Shown here: positions 45,761 to 57,992 of the stretch, one piece after another
How the letters are laid out: every line of letters starts with the position of its first letter
Position numbering within the stretch: the stretch's first letter is position 1
Assembly (NCBI RefSeq): GCF_019578655.1
Contig: NC_063259.1
Span: 3,894,001-3,958,000 of the forward strand
Length of the DNA: 64,000 nucleotides
Origin: Ricinus communis
Taxonomy: Eukaryota > Streptophyta > Magnoliopsida > Malpighiales > Euphorbiaceae
Reading direction: 5' to 3'
Notes under the pieces: generated by a model
The model's input: the letters and a program-made list of their open reading frames with translations, nothing else
What the model was told of the DNA's origin: nothing
Databases searched by the model: none
Made by a program: the position numbers and the translations under genes

Positions 45761-46149
45761 ATCCAATTTGTTTGCTTCATCTAGCACATGAGCTTCTAGC
45801 TTTAGACCAAGAGGAGCTTAAGCTCTACCTCTCAAGACCCGTCATAAAAGCGCTAGTGGTCAAGGAAGGCAAAGGCAAAGAGTTTAAAACTCTAAAACCT
45901 CACATCAAAGGTGGAAGCATGATCATAAGCACTTATACCCTAAACCTTCAAGCAATATGCATATGCATTAATAACATCATCATCTTAAAGATGTCACTTG
46001 CTTTTATTATTGTATGGATGGAGATACAAACTATAAGTGTTTAATAAGGATGAGCCATTTGGGATACCCATTTGGAAATGCATCAAAGACTAATAAAAAA
46101 GGACCCAAGTACATTTGGATACCAAAAAGGAAGTGAGTTCTTTATTTTG

Positions 46150-46300
46150 TAGGTATGTTTAAAGAGTACTACAAATGAGAACAAATGGTACCTTGATAGT
46201 GGGTGCTCAAGACATATGACGAGCAATCCATATCTCTTCTCACACCTGGAGATAAAAGTGGAGGTAGGAGACAATACCAAAGGAAAATCATATAAGCTTC
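46150..46300 (+). pseudogene. Copia protease motif remnant
   Basis: The frame through 46186-46225 reads WYLDSGCSRHMT, the copia aspartic protease signature; the catalytic DSG is at 46195-46203. It is followed by VGDNTKGKS. After about 46300 the sequence goes to non-coding 3' DNA; the integrase and reverse transcriptase that should follow are deleted. Confidence 0.85.
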
Positions 46301-46889
46301 AAAAACTCTCTCCAACATTCAAATGTCAATTGACCAAGCTACAAAGATCGTAAATAAGTTAGATGAGCTAAATGATCTATTCTTCAAATCTTGCTACAAA
46401 AGAAGGAGAATCGTGCATCAATTTTCTATCATATTAAGGGGAGTATATTCAAAATTCACTTATACATTTATTTTAAATATATTTAGATCTTATAGATGAA
46501 GTATTTGAATACACACTTTCATGCCCTAAGGTTTCAAATTGTCATATATTGTAAGGGATTTAATTGATATTTATTTGCTCATGCTATTTTGAAATGATCT
46601 ATATCATTCTCCACATATTGTGAAAATTCATAATTTATGCCTAAAGTTATGGTTTGAGGGAACATATATTTTTAGTGATGCAAATCTTTTTAAGGGGGAG
46701 AAAATATATCATGAAGATCATCAAGTCACAAAAGAAATGGGAGTATACATGTATCTTTTGATTACATGAATTCATTTAACTTTTACATTCACACTTTATA
46801 ATAGTAATCCTTTTTTAATGATTCCAAAAGGAGGGAGAATTATTTTAATTATTGCATCAATATTTTGCCATCATAAAAAAGGAGGAGAA
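46301..46889 (+). mobile_element. 3' untranslated part and polypurine tract of the copia element
   Basis: No coding sequence. Ends in AAAAAAGGAGGAGAA (46875-46889), the polypurine tract, immediately before TGTTGACC. Also contains AAAGGAGGGAGAA (about 46827), an upstream second purine tract. Confidence 0.75.
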
Positions 46890-48776
46890 TGTTGACCCCA
46901 ATATTTCATATGTGATTTCAATGATGCAAAACATTATTACTGCTAATAATCTTGTTTAATATTATTGTTCTTAGTAGATAATCTTTAATTATCATTGATG
47001 CATATAAATGAAGATGAAGGCATAAGTGTGAAGATGGATTCAAGAGTCAAGGACTTGAATACTTGAGTCAATATGAATATCAAGATAAAAATAATGAAGT
47101 AATAAAGATGAAAAGAGTGATAGAACATACAAAGGCAACGCAAAAAGCATGTGGAGTCAAGAAACTCATATGGACATGGATGATCTCCATGGAATGAATC
47201 AGTTGCTTAAGTTTGAAGAATAATTGTACTACTTGGAAGAGTTTATGAGAAAAAGCCATATATGGATGGATAGCTGCATCATTCTACTTTCAGGAACAAA
47301 CATTATAACAAAAATGAAGTTTCAAATTTTTGAATGAATTATGCTCAAGCTGTCAGATTAGACTACAACATATGAGGTCAATTAGAATTAGTGATATTAT
47401 TTCTACAAGAGGAATTTTAATATGCCATTCTCTAGATTTATAGCCATGGGAGTCTAGTTTCACATGGAAAAGGTCTTACATCAATCCGAGGTATATGGAA
47501 GACGCAACAGACAAAATACTGAAGCATGTGTGAACTATCAAGACTAGATGAGCAATAAAATGTTTTAATTTTTCGGAGTATGAAGATTGTTGATTTTGAA
47601 GTTTCTAAGAACTACAATGTTATAGTGGATTGACTAGAGTTTTTTAAAAAATAGTTTACCATTTGGTGTTATATAGCTCAAGGTTTCGAGTCTCTAAATG
47701 GTCATGCCTATGACTGAAAAATAGAAAATCCATAGAATCATTCAGGGCCAACATTCCTATAGCTATGAAAGTAGCCATTCACAGCCATGAAGAAATCTTT
47801 CTAGCTGTGAAGAAAAATTTCACACTCGTGAATAAATGAAAAATCTCCAGAATTTTCAAGAAATTACAGTAGAAGTCACGATCAAAGTTCTTTAAGTCGT
47901 GAAACTAGAGTTTCCAGCTGTGAAAGCAGACTTTCCAGCCATGAAGAATTGTTCATGGCCATGACGGGTTTCAGTTTTTCAAATATATTTGTCGCACTGA
48001 TGCTTCACGGCCATGAATGATTTTCTCACCCATGAAGCTGTATGTTTAAAAGTTGTTATATATTTGCATTTAATGTGGGTATAACAACTCTATTTCACCT
48101 AGAACTATTTAAATCTTATCTCCAATTGTTTTAGGTCAACCAAGAGCATTTACTTGAGCCTCATATTTGTTATATCTCTCAACAATATCTATTTCTTTAT
48201 TAAATTTTTATTGTATTGAAGATTCAAGAGATGGCTTGAATCATTGAGTAGTTGAGTGATTGATTTTTATATTTAAAGCTTAAAAGGGTTACGTTGAGCA
48301 CTTGCGTAAGAGATTAATTACTCTTGTAACTAAGATTGAAAATCTTAGATTAGGTTAGAGTGTGAGCCTTGAGAAAATACTTGGGTTTGAGTGTTAGCCA
48401 TTGAAACACATGTAAAAAGTTTAAGTGTGAGCTTGGAAACACTTAGGTTTGATTTTATACCCATAAAAGGACCATTGATAGTGAAAATCTCAAGTGAAGC
48501 TTGTAGAGTGGATGTAGGTAAGAAGTTGGAAGAACCACTATAAATTTTGTGTTTCAATCTCTCTTCTCTACACTCTTATAACTGTTATATTTATGCTTGC
48601 TAAATATCGTGATTTGTTCTTGCTTTTTATATTAGTAATTCTTCAATTGCTTTGATTAATTGCTTCCGCTAATATTGATCTTTATACTCAAGTTTTTCAA
48701 AGTAAAAGTTTTTAGTTTAAATTGATTTTTGTAAACAACCAATTCACCCCCCTTTTGGTTGCCATAAGATATTTCA
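46890..48776 (+). repeat. 3' LTR of the copia element
   Basis: 1887 bp, TGTTGACCCC to AGATATTTCA, homologous to 41780-43653 throughout, followed by the CTTAT target duplication. Confidence 0.9.
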
Positions 48777-48781
48777 CTTAT

Positions 48782-48966
48782 AATTAATATTTTTATGAAT
48801 ACGCTACATGTCATTTTCTCATTGAAAAACAACATGACATGACTTCATAATATTCTGCTGCGTGGAGTTTCATAGGAAAACTTAACTTTCTTTACATATA
48901 TTAATTTTTTTACTCACATGGGTTGCACGTGAATATTAATTATTTGACTCTTTATAATTTAAAAAT

Positions 48967-49017
<51 letters not shown>

Positions 49018-50300
49018 AAATTATTTATAATATTAAGATAATAACAAAATTATATTTTCATAGTAAACTCATCTTTAAATGAACCTATTTATTACTTATC
49101 AAATTTATACTGATTATTTATATAAGCATATTAATATAATTAAATAATTATACAATATATGATAATTATATTTAGCAACCATTTTTTAGTATGAACTATT
49201 ATTTTCTTTTCTTACTTTAAAAAGTTATAAAATTAAACTTTATAATTCTAATATTATATTTAGGTTAAGATATTTAAAATATATTTAAGTTATTAACTCA
49301 TTTAGGATAAGTATAACTAAAATAGAAGCTTGATAATTAACTTTTCAAGAATTATTAAAATGTAAAATAATTATCCAAATTATTATAAAAATCTTAGAAA
49401 GCTTTTATGTTTAAATCATGCCAATTATTTTAAAATTATTGTTATAGCTTAATGATGAATTAGTAATTCATTATTTTAGATGACATGCATTGATCAAGCA
49501 ACTATTGAATAAATAAATTTTAATTGTGGTTTTCTTTTGTTCTTCAAATGTTTGATTTGTTATTTATCATTATGAGATTAAATAAATAAATGAATAATTT
49601 TTTATATATGTGTTATGCACATGAATATTAATAATTGAACTCGTTAATACACTCTTCTATTAGTCTAATTTTAGTATAGATATTATATTTTTATTTTGGC
49701 TTAAGATCCAATTTAAGTTAATAAATATATTTCATAATTTTTTTATATAACTGAAATTCGACTTTAAAGAACTTATATTCCTGTTTTTTCAAGAAATATT
49801 TATTAGTAAATTTAATAAAATTATATAAAATTTTAACTAAGAGAAAATTCATTACATAAATACATATATAAAAATAAAAAAAATAAAAAAATAAAATAAT
49901 AATAATAATAATAATTTAGCAACTGAAATTCATTATTCATTATTGTTGATAAAATAAAATGTAATTATTATTAAAATTTAAAATTTGGAAAAATTGAATA
50001 TATTGTTTAAAGTACAATATTAATCAAAATTTCACTCTTTTTTAAAATAAATTGATCCATATATTATATTTATAAATTTGTTAGTTAAATTATTAGATTT
50101 GATTAAGAATTTATATTAAATTTAGAATTATAAGCACTTTCAATATTAAAAAGTGAAATTTTCTTCAAACTATAATCCTTTTATTTAAATTTTACATTAT
50201 CTTTGTAAATAAAAGAATCATAAAAACATTCTCTTTTTTAAAATTAATAATAAATAAGTTTATCATAGTCTTTAGATTACTAATAATTCTTTTTGGGTTC
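48782..50300. other. AT-rich intergenic DNA with microsatellites
   Basis: Contains an (AT)n run at about 48971-49013 and an (AAT)n run near 49895-49915. A GGGTTGCACGTGAATATTAAT phrase at 48918 and a GTTATGCACATGAATATTAAT phrase at 49610 suggest a diverged repeat. No genes. Confidence 0.5.
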
Positions 50301-51070
50301 ACGAAAATTGATTGTTTTATATCTACAACGAATAACGCTTTTGTTTAACATCATAATAAAGAGCCTCATTATAAATATTTGACTAGTAATATATTATAAA
50401 CTTATTCAATATTTGTTACTTTTGTGTTGAGTATTCGGAAAAACATATTCTTTTAGAGTCCGACGCAAACTCTTATATAGATTAGACGTCTATGGTGGGT
50501 TTTACGAATCCCTAAATATATTCATATCCAATATATAATATTTAAATTTTTTTATTAGTTAATATGAGATTATAATTATAGAATTATCTAATTTAATATT
50601 AATCTTAAATTCTTAAAAATTAAATTAAAAGTACTTAAATAGTAATTGATTATAGCACTTACATATGATTATGCACATATATTCTAATTGTTATTGAATT
50701 TATTTTTCTTAATATTATTTTAAAAATATATATTTTTTAAAAAAATATTAAAATATGATTGCTTAAAATTTGAGTTTAATCAAAGTGAAAAACTAAAATA
50801 AAACATGAAAATAACTATGTATGTGGAAGAATATTTTTATTTATTTTTAAATTAAAAGGACGAAAATATGATTAAAATCAAAACATATGGATATTGTTTC
50901 ATATCCAGAATGAATAACTTTATTTAACATCATAATAAAAGGCTTTATTATAAATATTTGACCAGTAGTTCATTACAAATTTATTCAATATTTGTTATAT
51001 ATCAAGATGCTTTGCATACTCATAATATTAATTATTTTTTTACGCAAAAATTGACATTGGTCATGAAGAT

Positions 51071-51087
51071 TCCTAGCAACGGCGCCA
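51071..51087 (-). other. Primer binding site, tRNA-Asp type
   Basis: The + strand reads TCCTAGCAACGGCGCCA, one or two changes from the 3' end of plant tRNA-Asp. It sits just inside the LTR end at 51094, so the element is on the minus strand. Only a stub of internal sequence follows. Confidence 0.8.
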
Positions 51088-51093
51088 AAAACT

Positions 51094-52347
51094 TGATGCG
51101 TCTAAATTAGTACTCGCAAGTGCACGAACCATTTCTATAGTAAGGGTAAGTTCACCACGAGGTCGATCTCTCAAGGAACTGTGAGGTCACTTATTATAAA
51201 GACTAATTATCAACACAAATAATAAAACTAAATCTAAACACTCTAAATTAGTATTTTTGAGAGAATAATATTTATAAAATAAAGTGACCAAACAATAAAT
51301 AAATATACAATACAAATGAAAATGCTTATGATTTAAGACTTTATGCTAAAGACAATATTTAGTCTAGTATTTTACTTAGTAATCTCCTTATTTACTTTAA
51401 GCCTAGATGCAATAAATGAGATGGTGATGTCATAGATTGAAGCAAAGTTGGTGTCTCTAATACATTCAACCTAAATATATTCATAACAATTACTATTGCT
51501 AAATGAATATGATAATTAACTAACAATAATAACTGAAACTAATAAACATATGAAGGTGAAAAAAATATTTATTAAATAACTAAATAACAAGATTCATACA
51601 AAAGTAAAAAGCCTAAACTAAAAACTTATGAAAATTAGCTTAACATATTTAACCTAACAATAATAGTATTAAATAGACAGACATAAAACAATAAAGTAAA
51701 AACTCCCTCTAGATCCAGAATTTCTTCAAGTAGGAAGATGATTGGTCCTCACTCTCCATTTCTTGAAAAGCTCCTTAGATATCTTTTTTAAAAAGAGTGA
51801 TGAAAGCTAAGCTAAACTAAACTGTTTATGGAAGAACTAAAGAGAATTGTAAAGAGAATAATGGTGGACAGATGTAGAGAGCAGATAGGAGAAACCCCTC
51901 CTCCTCTTTCTAGAATTAGGTTTGTAGAAATATATATGTAGAGAAAAGTCCTCCTCTAAATAAGTCTTCCTAGAGATGTATATCCAATATAAGTATATCT
52001 AATAGATAAGACTTTATATATGTTTATTTCCACCAAATACTATCCCATAAATAACTCTTAGTATAAATTCTAATAATTATACAAATGACTAAAATGTCCC
52101 CTGGGCCTTGTAAATTTTGGCTGGACCTTGCAAATAGCAATCTATACATCTTAATCTTGGGTCTTGACATGAACATGTCCAATTAACCTTCTTTTTTAGT
52201 ATTTAGCTCTATATTTTCCTCTCTTTGCTAATATTACCTGAAAATAGACAATTAAGCTTAAGTGAGGTAAAAACACATACTTTATAGAAATCATATTATT
52301 AAAGCTCTAAAATACTCCAAATATCTATATATAATTTGGACTTGTCA
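51094..52347 (-). mobile_element. Athila-like LTR (family C, copy 2) with primer site stub
   Basis: TGATGCG (51094) to TTGTCA (52347), 1254 bp, homologous to the solo LTR 6236-7509. The minus strand carries a primer site and about 60 bp of internal DNA beyond it, so this is a 5' LTR whose element was otherwise deleted. Inserted in the second unit of a tandem duplication. Confidence 0.82.
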
Positions 52348-52735
52348 TAAACTCTTAAATAAATTAGACGTTTGTGATTGATTTTACAAATCCCTAAATA
52401 TGTTCATACCTAATAAATAACATTTAAATTCTATTAGTTAATATGGGATTATAATTATAGAATTATCTAATTTAACATTAGTCTTGTATCCTAATAAAAG
52501 TCAAATTAAAAATACTTGAATGGTAATTGATTATAGCACTTTTATATGATTATGCATATGTATTCTCATTATTTTTGGATTTATTTTGGTTAATATTATT
52601 TTTAAATGGCATTAAAATATACTTTTATTCAGAACAATATTAAAATATAATTTCCTAAAATTTGAGTTTAATCAAAATGAAAAACTAAAACATAACATGA
52701 AAAATAATATATATATTAAGAATTCTTTTTATTTT

Positions 52736-53424
52736 TAAATTCAAAGGATGAAAATTATGATTAAAGCCTAAACACAAAAATAAAATAAAAATATTGTAAT
52801 GTATTAAAGATAAATATTTCTAAAAAAAAAAGACAAATATTTCTCTAGTAAGTTGAAAATGAAAGCCTATAGTCTCTGAGGGTGTTTGATTCAGAAGTTT
52901 GATCCAGTTGATAGCTGTTTCTCACTGAACAACTATAGTAAAACGTTTGGTAAAAATTTAAAGAACAACAGCTGATAGTTGATTTAGTCCAAATCATTTC
53001 TTGATTGTATCGACTCGATTATATCAGCTCTATTTTAGAGCATTTTTTTATGAGCTGATAGCTGATTTGATTTTTTTATTTATTTGGACACTATTATCTT
53101 TATCATAATTTATTAACAATAACTTACTTTAAATTGATCTTAAATAATTAAATTTTTATATTTTAAAATAAATAATAATTATTTTGAAATCATTCTTAAT
53201 AGTTAAATAATTATAATATTTAGAACTATAGTATTTGAAATCGGAAATTTTCATCAATAGAATTTAAATCTAAATTTCTATTTTTAAAATAACTTTTATA
53301 AATATTTTTAATAATAAATACAATTGAGCTAAAAAGATAAATTATAAATTACTTTAATTATTACAAATTTTTTATTAATTTATATCATTAAATATAATAT
53401 AATATAATAAAATAATCTTTCAAC
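52736..53424. other. AT-rich DNA with a dispersed-repeat block
   Basis: Around 52880-53130 there are repeated CAGCTGATAG/AGCTGATAGCTGATTT phrases, then TTTATTTATTTGGACACTATTATC. The second part is a diverged inverse of 2860-3000. Possibly a non-autonomous DNA transposon; ends not found. It abuts the truncated gag at about 53420. Confidence 0.4.
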
Positions 53425-54296
53425 CCATCCTTGAAATCAAAGAGGAGTTGATCGTCGGTTAGGTCTGGAATCTCTAGCATGAGAGTCGTGAACTTCTTGA
53501 TGTACTAGACAATGCCTCCTGTTTGCCTTAGCCTACGCAACCTGCTTCGAACCTCATCGTTGGTGTTATGAGGCACAAATTGCTTGCGGAGCTCGGTCTT
53601 GAACTGTTCCCACGTGTTGATTATGTAAAGCCCCTTCTCCCTATCGGAATGTTTCCTTCTCCACCAGAGTTGGGCGGAATCCTTTAGGAAGATGGCAGTG
53701 TTGCTAATCTTCGAGAAGTCATCTGTGACGTTCATCGCCTCGTAGTATTGTTCAAGCCCGAACAAGAAGTTTTCCACCATAGTGGCGTTGCGTGTGCCAT
53801 TGTACATGGCAAGCTTAGGGACTTTCAATCCGTGCGGGGCAGCGGAACTAGTAGTGGCAGCTGTGCTTGTCGAGGGTGGACTACCTCGACGAAGAGCATC
53901 CATCTCCCTACGAAGCTCTTTCAGCTTATCTCATAAGGTCTTTTGCTGGTCGGCGAACTCCTCCCTAAGGGAGCATAGTTCTCCCCGAAAGTCTTTGCTA
54001 AGATCTTCGATCATGGCCTTGGCAGCCCTTGTGATCTCCATGTTTTCGTGGATGAGGTTGTTAGCCTGATCACTAAGCTCGCCAACAATCGAAGTCACGC
54101 TAGCCAAATCTTTCTCAAGGCTAGCAACTCTGGACTCCACAGGCTCGCCGCTGGAGCCTTAGATTTGCCCTGTCTAGGCTGTGATTGTTGTTCCTCACGC
54201 CCACGGGTCTGTTCAGTGCGTTGCTCTTCCACCGCAGCAGCCACAATTCCTTCCTCGCTTGCCATCACTCGAATCATTTCCACCAGTGGTACCTAG
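53425..54296 (-). pseudogene. Gypsy gag, truncated, minus strand
   Basis: Begins near 54283 with MEMIRVMASEE, a Q/E-rich N-terminus, a frame change near 54160, then a coiled-coil (54140-53931, SRVASLEKDLASVTSIVGEL), a stop near 53930, and the retrotransposon gag domain (53903-53505: LKVPKLAMYNGTRNA, ENFLFGLEQYYEA, AQLWWRRK, FKTELRKQFVP). Cut off at about 53420 by AT-rich DNA. The RRLRQTGGIV end matches the usual gag core. It belongs with LTR 54324-54886. Confidence 0.9.
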
Positions 54297-54309
54297 GATT
54301 CAAACCGTT

Positions 54310-54321
54310 GCTCTAATACCA
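54310..54321 (-). other. Primer binding site, initiator tRNA-Met type
   Basis: On the minus strand TGGTATTAGAGC lies two bases after the LTR end. It differs by one base from the usual TGGTATCAGAGC. Confidence 0.8.
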
Positions 54322-54323
54322 CC

Positions 54324-54886
54324 TGTCACGAAACTTCGGCTTAGAGGTTAGCTAAGTCGCGTGGCACGTAGTTAACTTGCTTGACGAAGTTGAACTAAGT
54401 AAGCCTTGATGAGAGTTGGGAGCAATTTTAGGTGAGCAAAGTAGGCAGCAGGGGTTTAGGACTTGGGTCGGGTAGAGAGTTGGGAGCACTTGAGCTTTCA
54501 AAGTATGGAGAGCTTTATTAAGTTTCCAACCTTCCTTTTATATGTTCTTGTTGTTCTTGTATGTTACAAATGATGAATGGAGGGGGTATTTATAGGCTTC
54601 CCACCTCCTCAACTTGTGGCTAGAATTCATTCTTCTAGAATTCTCTACAAGCTACCTATGTACAAGGCTTCCTTTGGAAGCTACTCTATGTACAAACAAG
54701 GGAAGCTTCTAGGCAGCTCCTTGGCTTGGCACAAAGCCTTGCATCCTCCAGCAATCTCTAAATCCTTCCCTTGGTTTCCTTGGGCAGCCAACTTGAGCTA
54801 GGCTGCAGCATTGGGCTGGGCATATGTTGGACATATTTCTGCCTATGGACAACCTTGCCTTGCCCAAGATGAGGCGGGCTGTGACA
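54324..54886 (-). mobile_element. 5' LTR of a minus-strand gypsy element
   Basis: On the minus strand TGTCACAGCCCGCC (54886) to TTTCGTGACA (54324), 563 bp. TATA box CCTATAAATACCCCC near 54590, downstream CATTTGTAACATACAA. Followed by primer site and gag. It is the intact relative of the fragments at 1582-1975 and 1976-2402. Pol and the 3' LTR are missing. Confidence 0.9.
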
Positions 54887-55181
54887 ATATGCAGTAATTG
54901 TAAGTCCTTTCCTGGAATATCAGATTTCCACATAAGCCCTTCTAAAAGGCAACCAAATCAGATGCCTCAAATCCAACCTAATCCCAAATGATTTAAAATC
55001 GGCCTAAATCATTGAAGACCTTTCCGAATAGACATGAATCAAAATAGACTTAAATCAGATTCAAGTCATCCATCACTAAGCCTTACGGAAAGGCAGCAAG
55101 ACTTAAAATCAAATAAGAGTCAACCAAACTAAATATTTTGAAAAAGACTCATATCAGACTCCAGTCATTCATCATCATCCT
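54887..55181. other. Unassigned 295 bp between two LTRs
   Basis: Repeated 'aaatcag-(ct)tcaag' and 'cttaaatcag' phrases, no ORF. Origin not recognised. Confidence 0.35.
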
Positions 55182-56506
55182 TGATGTGCACTATCCACAT
55201 ACGACAAAGTGTACCGATTATATCAAGTAATAAAGTGATAAGTAGAGTATTGTTCTAGTGGGGATTTAATTGTGAATACTACTCTCAATCATATACTAAT
55301 ATGTTAGCAATCAAATATAGGTTGGCTACAATAATAATTAAAAGGGAACCAATATTACAAATAAGGATTAAAAAATTAATGTATTTATCAAAGATCCCCT
55401 TAATAAGTTGAATACTTCTTGAAATAAATATAATTAAATCAAAACCATGAGTTGAGTTAGCATTCTACAAAATTAGGTAAAAACCCTTCTCAAGTACTTA
55501 AACCCCTAATTCCTAAGAGGAGAGAAAGGAACCTCTTCCCAAACCCACTCATTTAGGTCATGCATTAAGATTAAGGAACTATTAAACTAAAGGATCTTGT
55601 AGATCTATCTTTAGTATCCCAATCAATCTTCAATCTCTAAGATGTGATCAATCTATAAATAGTTATCTGTAATTATTTTATGAAAATAAATCCCAATTAA
55701 TACATCGACTTATAAATTAAATTATATGATTATGCAATCAAAGGAATAAAACAACTCAAGAAAAAAATTTAATTGCATTAAATTTGAATCAATCCACTCA
55801 ATACAAATTAGGGTTTATCAAAATCTAAATAGCAAGAAGATTAGTTCTTACACATTGCAATAAAGAAATAAAGATTAGGGAAAGAAGATTTCAAACTATT
55901 TATGAATGAGTAGATATGGAAATATTCAATCTTGGATCTTCAATCTTAGGAAACAATGATGGGAATGACATTCTTCCTTGAAAATAACCAATAAAAACCT
56001 AAGAAATGAAAGTAGAACATTTTTTCTTAGTGTTTCTCTCTCTAGAAATGAGACAATGACGGAACTCCCCCCAAAAAACCTTAAAAGTTCCTTTAAATAG
56101 TGTATTTTTAAGATTGACATGGGGACCACACGGGCATGTCCCCTCACTGTGTGAACTTCTAGCACAATCCGCATATTTTTTTAAATCATATGGGAATACC
56201 ACATGGGGCATGTGCTTCTTGTGTCATGCCTTTTAACATTCTGCCATTCTTCTCGTCTTGCACGGGAAGACCACACAGGCAAGAGCTTCCCGTGTCATGC
56301 TCGTGTGAGACTCTAAGCTTTTATGAACATGCATTTTCTTAGCCCAATTTTTATGCTTTTTGGTGCCAAAAGCCTCTCTTCATGTAAGATCCTCAAAGTG
56401 TCTAAAAAAGAACTAAAAAAAAGTTATTATAAATAAATTAAACTCAATTGAGGGTAAAATCAAGGCACAAATATAGCTCAATAGTAAGTGCTTTTAGCAC
56501 TTATCA
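55182..56506 (-). mobile_element. Athila-like 3' LTR (family F)
   Basis: TGATGTGC (55182) to CTTATCA (56506), 1325 bp. On the minus strand it follows a G-run polypurine tract (TGTGGGGGGATT, at 56507-56518), which shows this is the 3' LTR. U3 holds ACACGGGCATGTC- and CACGGGAAG-type phrases at 56115-56330, upstream of a TATA-like stretch near 56093. It shares general layout, but not sequence, with LTR families C and D. Confidence 0.82.
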
Positions 56507-56860
56507 AATCCCCCCACAGTTGAGTACTTGCTTGTCCTCAAGCAATTAATAAAATTAAAAATGAAGAAATGATAAATGCTCTCTCTAATGAATAGATATA
56601 AAAATATTTAAAGGTCAATCATATGAAAATCCCACCTACAATCATTTGCCAAGAGTCAATCCTCGAATAATAAACCACAAACTAGAATTTTCTCATAATA
56701 GAAGCAAGAGAAATTAAAAACTAGAACTCTAAAGTTAGGGGAATGAGCATCTTTTCCAAACAACTCAAAACTTTGAGGAAATATAATTAAAGATTTTCCT
56801 CCTAACTACCAAACTAAATTTAGAGGTCACATATCTAGGCGCATTAGGCGATAATTTTGC
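56507..56860 (-). mobile_element. Polypurine tract and 3' non-coding part of the Athila-like element
   Basis: On the minus strand GAGGACAAGCAAGTACTCAA is followed by CTGTGGGGGGATTTGATAAG across the LTR border. The GAGGACAAGCAA-...-GTGGGGGGATTTGAT arrangement is typical of Athila-type elements. No ORF. Confidence 0.75.
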
Positions 56861-57410
56861 CTAAACACCCTTCGGAGTCCGGTTCCCAAAGAATTTGAAG
56901 GGCGCATGCTTGTAATCTTCGGATTCTACCTCTTCCTTCGTGCATATACCCATAGCAAAGGCAAAATCATTCACCGACATGTTGTGATATTTTCTTCCTA
57001 AAAGATACTTGATTGTCTTTCCCGTACGATCAACCTTTGAACCGACCTCAAATGCAAAGTACACAAGAACTCTAGAGTGATTTCTCTATAAGTGGGTTCC
57101 AAGGTCTTGAAGAACTTTTTCCAAGCCGGTTGATTAACCCATCCCCGTAGTTGCTCTTCAAAACCAATAGAACACATGAAGTCTCAATCAAAATGACAAG
57201 TTGCACAAAATCTTTTGTTGGCCAAATTCTCAAATCGTACCCTTGACACGTTGTCATGAAACTGTACTGAAGGATAATTTCAGTTAAATGAAACCAAAGG
57301 AGCAGCGAAAGGAGGGGCTTGAGATGAAGAACTCCCACTCCTTGGTCGTTTGGTAGGGACTTGAGAAGGAGTTCTCTTCCTTGAACCACTTTTCTTTGGA
57401 CCTATTATCA
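56861..57410 (-). pseudogene. ATHILA-type ORF remnant
   Basis: Minus strand. A basic, serine-rich start near 57405 (SRKRTPSQVPTKRPRSGSSS, then QAPPFAAPLVSF) is followed across stops and frame changes by YGDGLINRLGKSS-type text and a 67-codon open piece (57064-56861) with GRKYHNMSVNDFAFAMGI-type wording, then TKEEVESEDY. The KR-rich start and the '...SVNDFAFAMGICTKEEVE...' block match the plant ATHILA ORF-1 family in character. Its function is not known. Gag-pol of a full Athila element is missing. Confidence 0.65.
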
Positions 57411-57469
57411 AGAAGATGAATAGATAATAGAGGAAAGAAGAGAAATATGATGATGGCAAAGAATTTTTC

Positions 57470-57990
57470 AGGGTAAAATTGTGTTTGGGAATAAAAAAAA
57501 AGAAAATAAAAGAGAAAGAGTTGAAATAGATTGGAGAGAAGAGAAAAGAAGAGAAAGGTGGCTAGGGTTTTGTCTCTTGAGTTCAACATTAACTATTTAT
57601 AGAAAAAAAAAATTTAATATCACACGGGAAGAGACACAGCTTTGTGCTCCCCATTTGACGTCCTTATTCAAATGCGCATTTTCGTTATTTCAACTCACAC
57701 GGGAGGGACACAGGTGTGTCTTTTCCCCATGTGAAATGAAATATCTTTGGGTTAAGAGATGCATGTCAAATGGCTAGGTGACACGGGCATGTCAGTTCTA
57801 CTTTAGTGGGTTTTAAGCATCCCATACAAGAGGGACATGGGCGTGTCACCTCCCTGTGTGACATAGATTTGCTTCGGTATGTTCCATTGATTCCATATGG
57901 GGACACCCCAAGGCCGTGCAGCTACTCGTGTTGACATAGTCTTCCAAAAATAATGTTTCACTTTGCTTAACCTTAATCACTTTTCTTATG
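57470..57990 (-). promoter_or_regulatory. U3-like segment with TATA box next to the ATHILA ORF
   Basis: Contains a minus-strand TATA box (CTATAAATA, about 57593-57601), a pyrimidine-rich leader between it and the ORF, and on the far side CACACGGGA/GGGACAC/CACGGGCATGTC phrases (57622-57930) like those in LTR 55182-56506. No primer site lies between promoter and ORF. Confidence 0.5.
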
Positions 57991-57992
57991 CC

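Larger units (their letters stand above)
41780..48776 (+). mobile_element. Complete non-autonomous Ty1/copia element (SIRE-like) with perfect TSD
   Basis: Two LTRs (41780-43653 and 46890-48776) enclose 3.2 kb and are flanked by perfect CTTAT duplications (41775-41779 and 48777-48781). A tRNA-iMet-type primer site (TTGGTATAAGAGC) follows the 5' LTR and a polypurine tract (AAAAAAGGAGGAGAA) precedes the 3' LTR. The internal region has a gag start, an embedded LTR fragment, a gag remnant and a protease motif, but no integrase, reverse transcriptase or RNase H. Depending on another element for movement is inferred. The LTRs are clearly diverged (many substitutions, an indel near 47307), so the insertion is not recent. 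Confidence 0.92.
50310..52735. repeat. Tandem duplication of about 585 bp, second copy split by an LTR
   Basis: Copy 1 is about 50310-50894. Copy 2 starts at about 50895 (ATAACTTTATTTAACATCATAATAAA-type start, then TTATAAATATTTGACCAGTA) and resumes after the LTR at 52348 (AAACTCTTA-ATA-ATTAGACG, then CCCTAAATAT-TTCATA, GATTATAGCACTT, GAGTTTAATCAAA-TGAAAAACTAAAA). The LTR and a short internal stub lie between. Order and orientation are the same, so this is a direct duplication that came before the LTR. Confidence 0.75.

Noticed and set aside
53748..54069. Plus-strand frames of 62 and 95 codons
   Set aside because: Antisense to the gag domain of the minus-strand gypsy element; the gag frame explains the base pattern.
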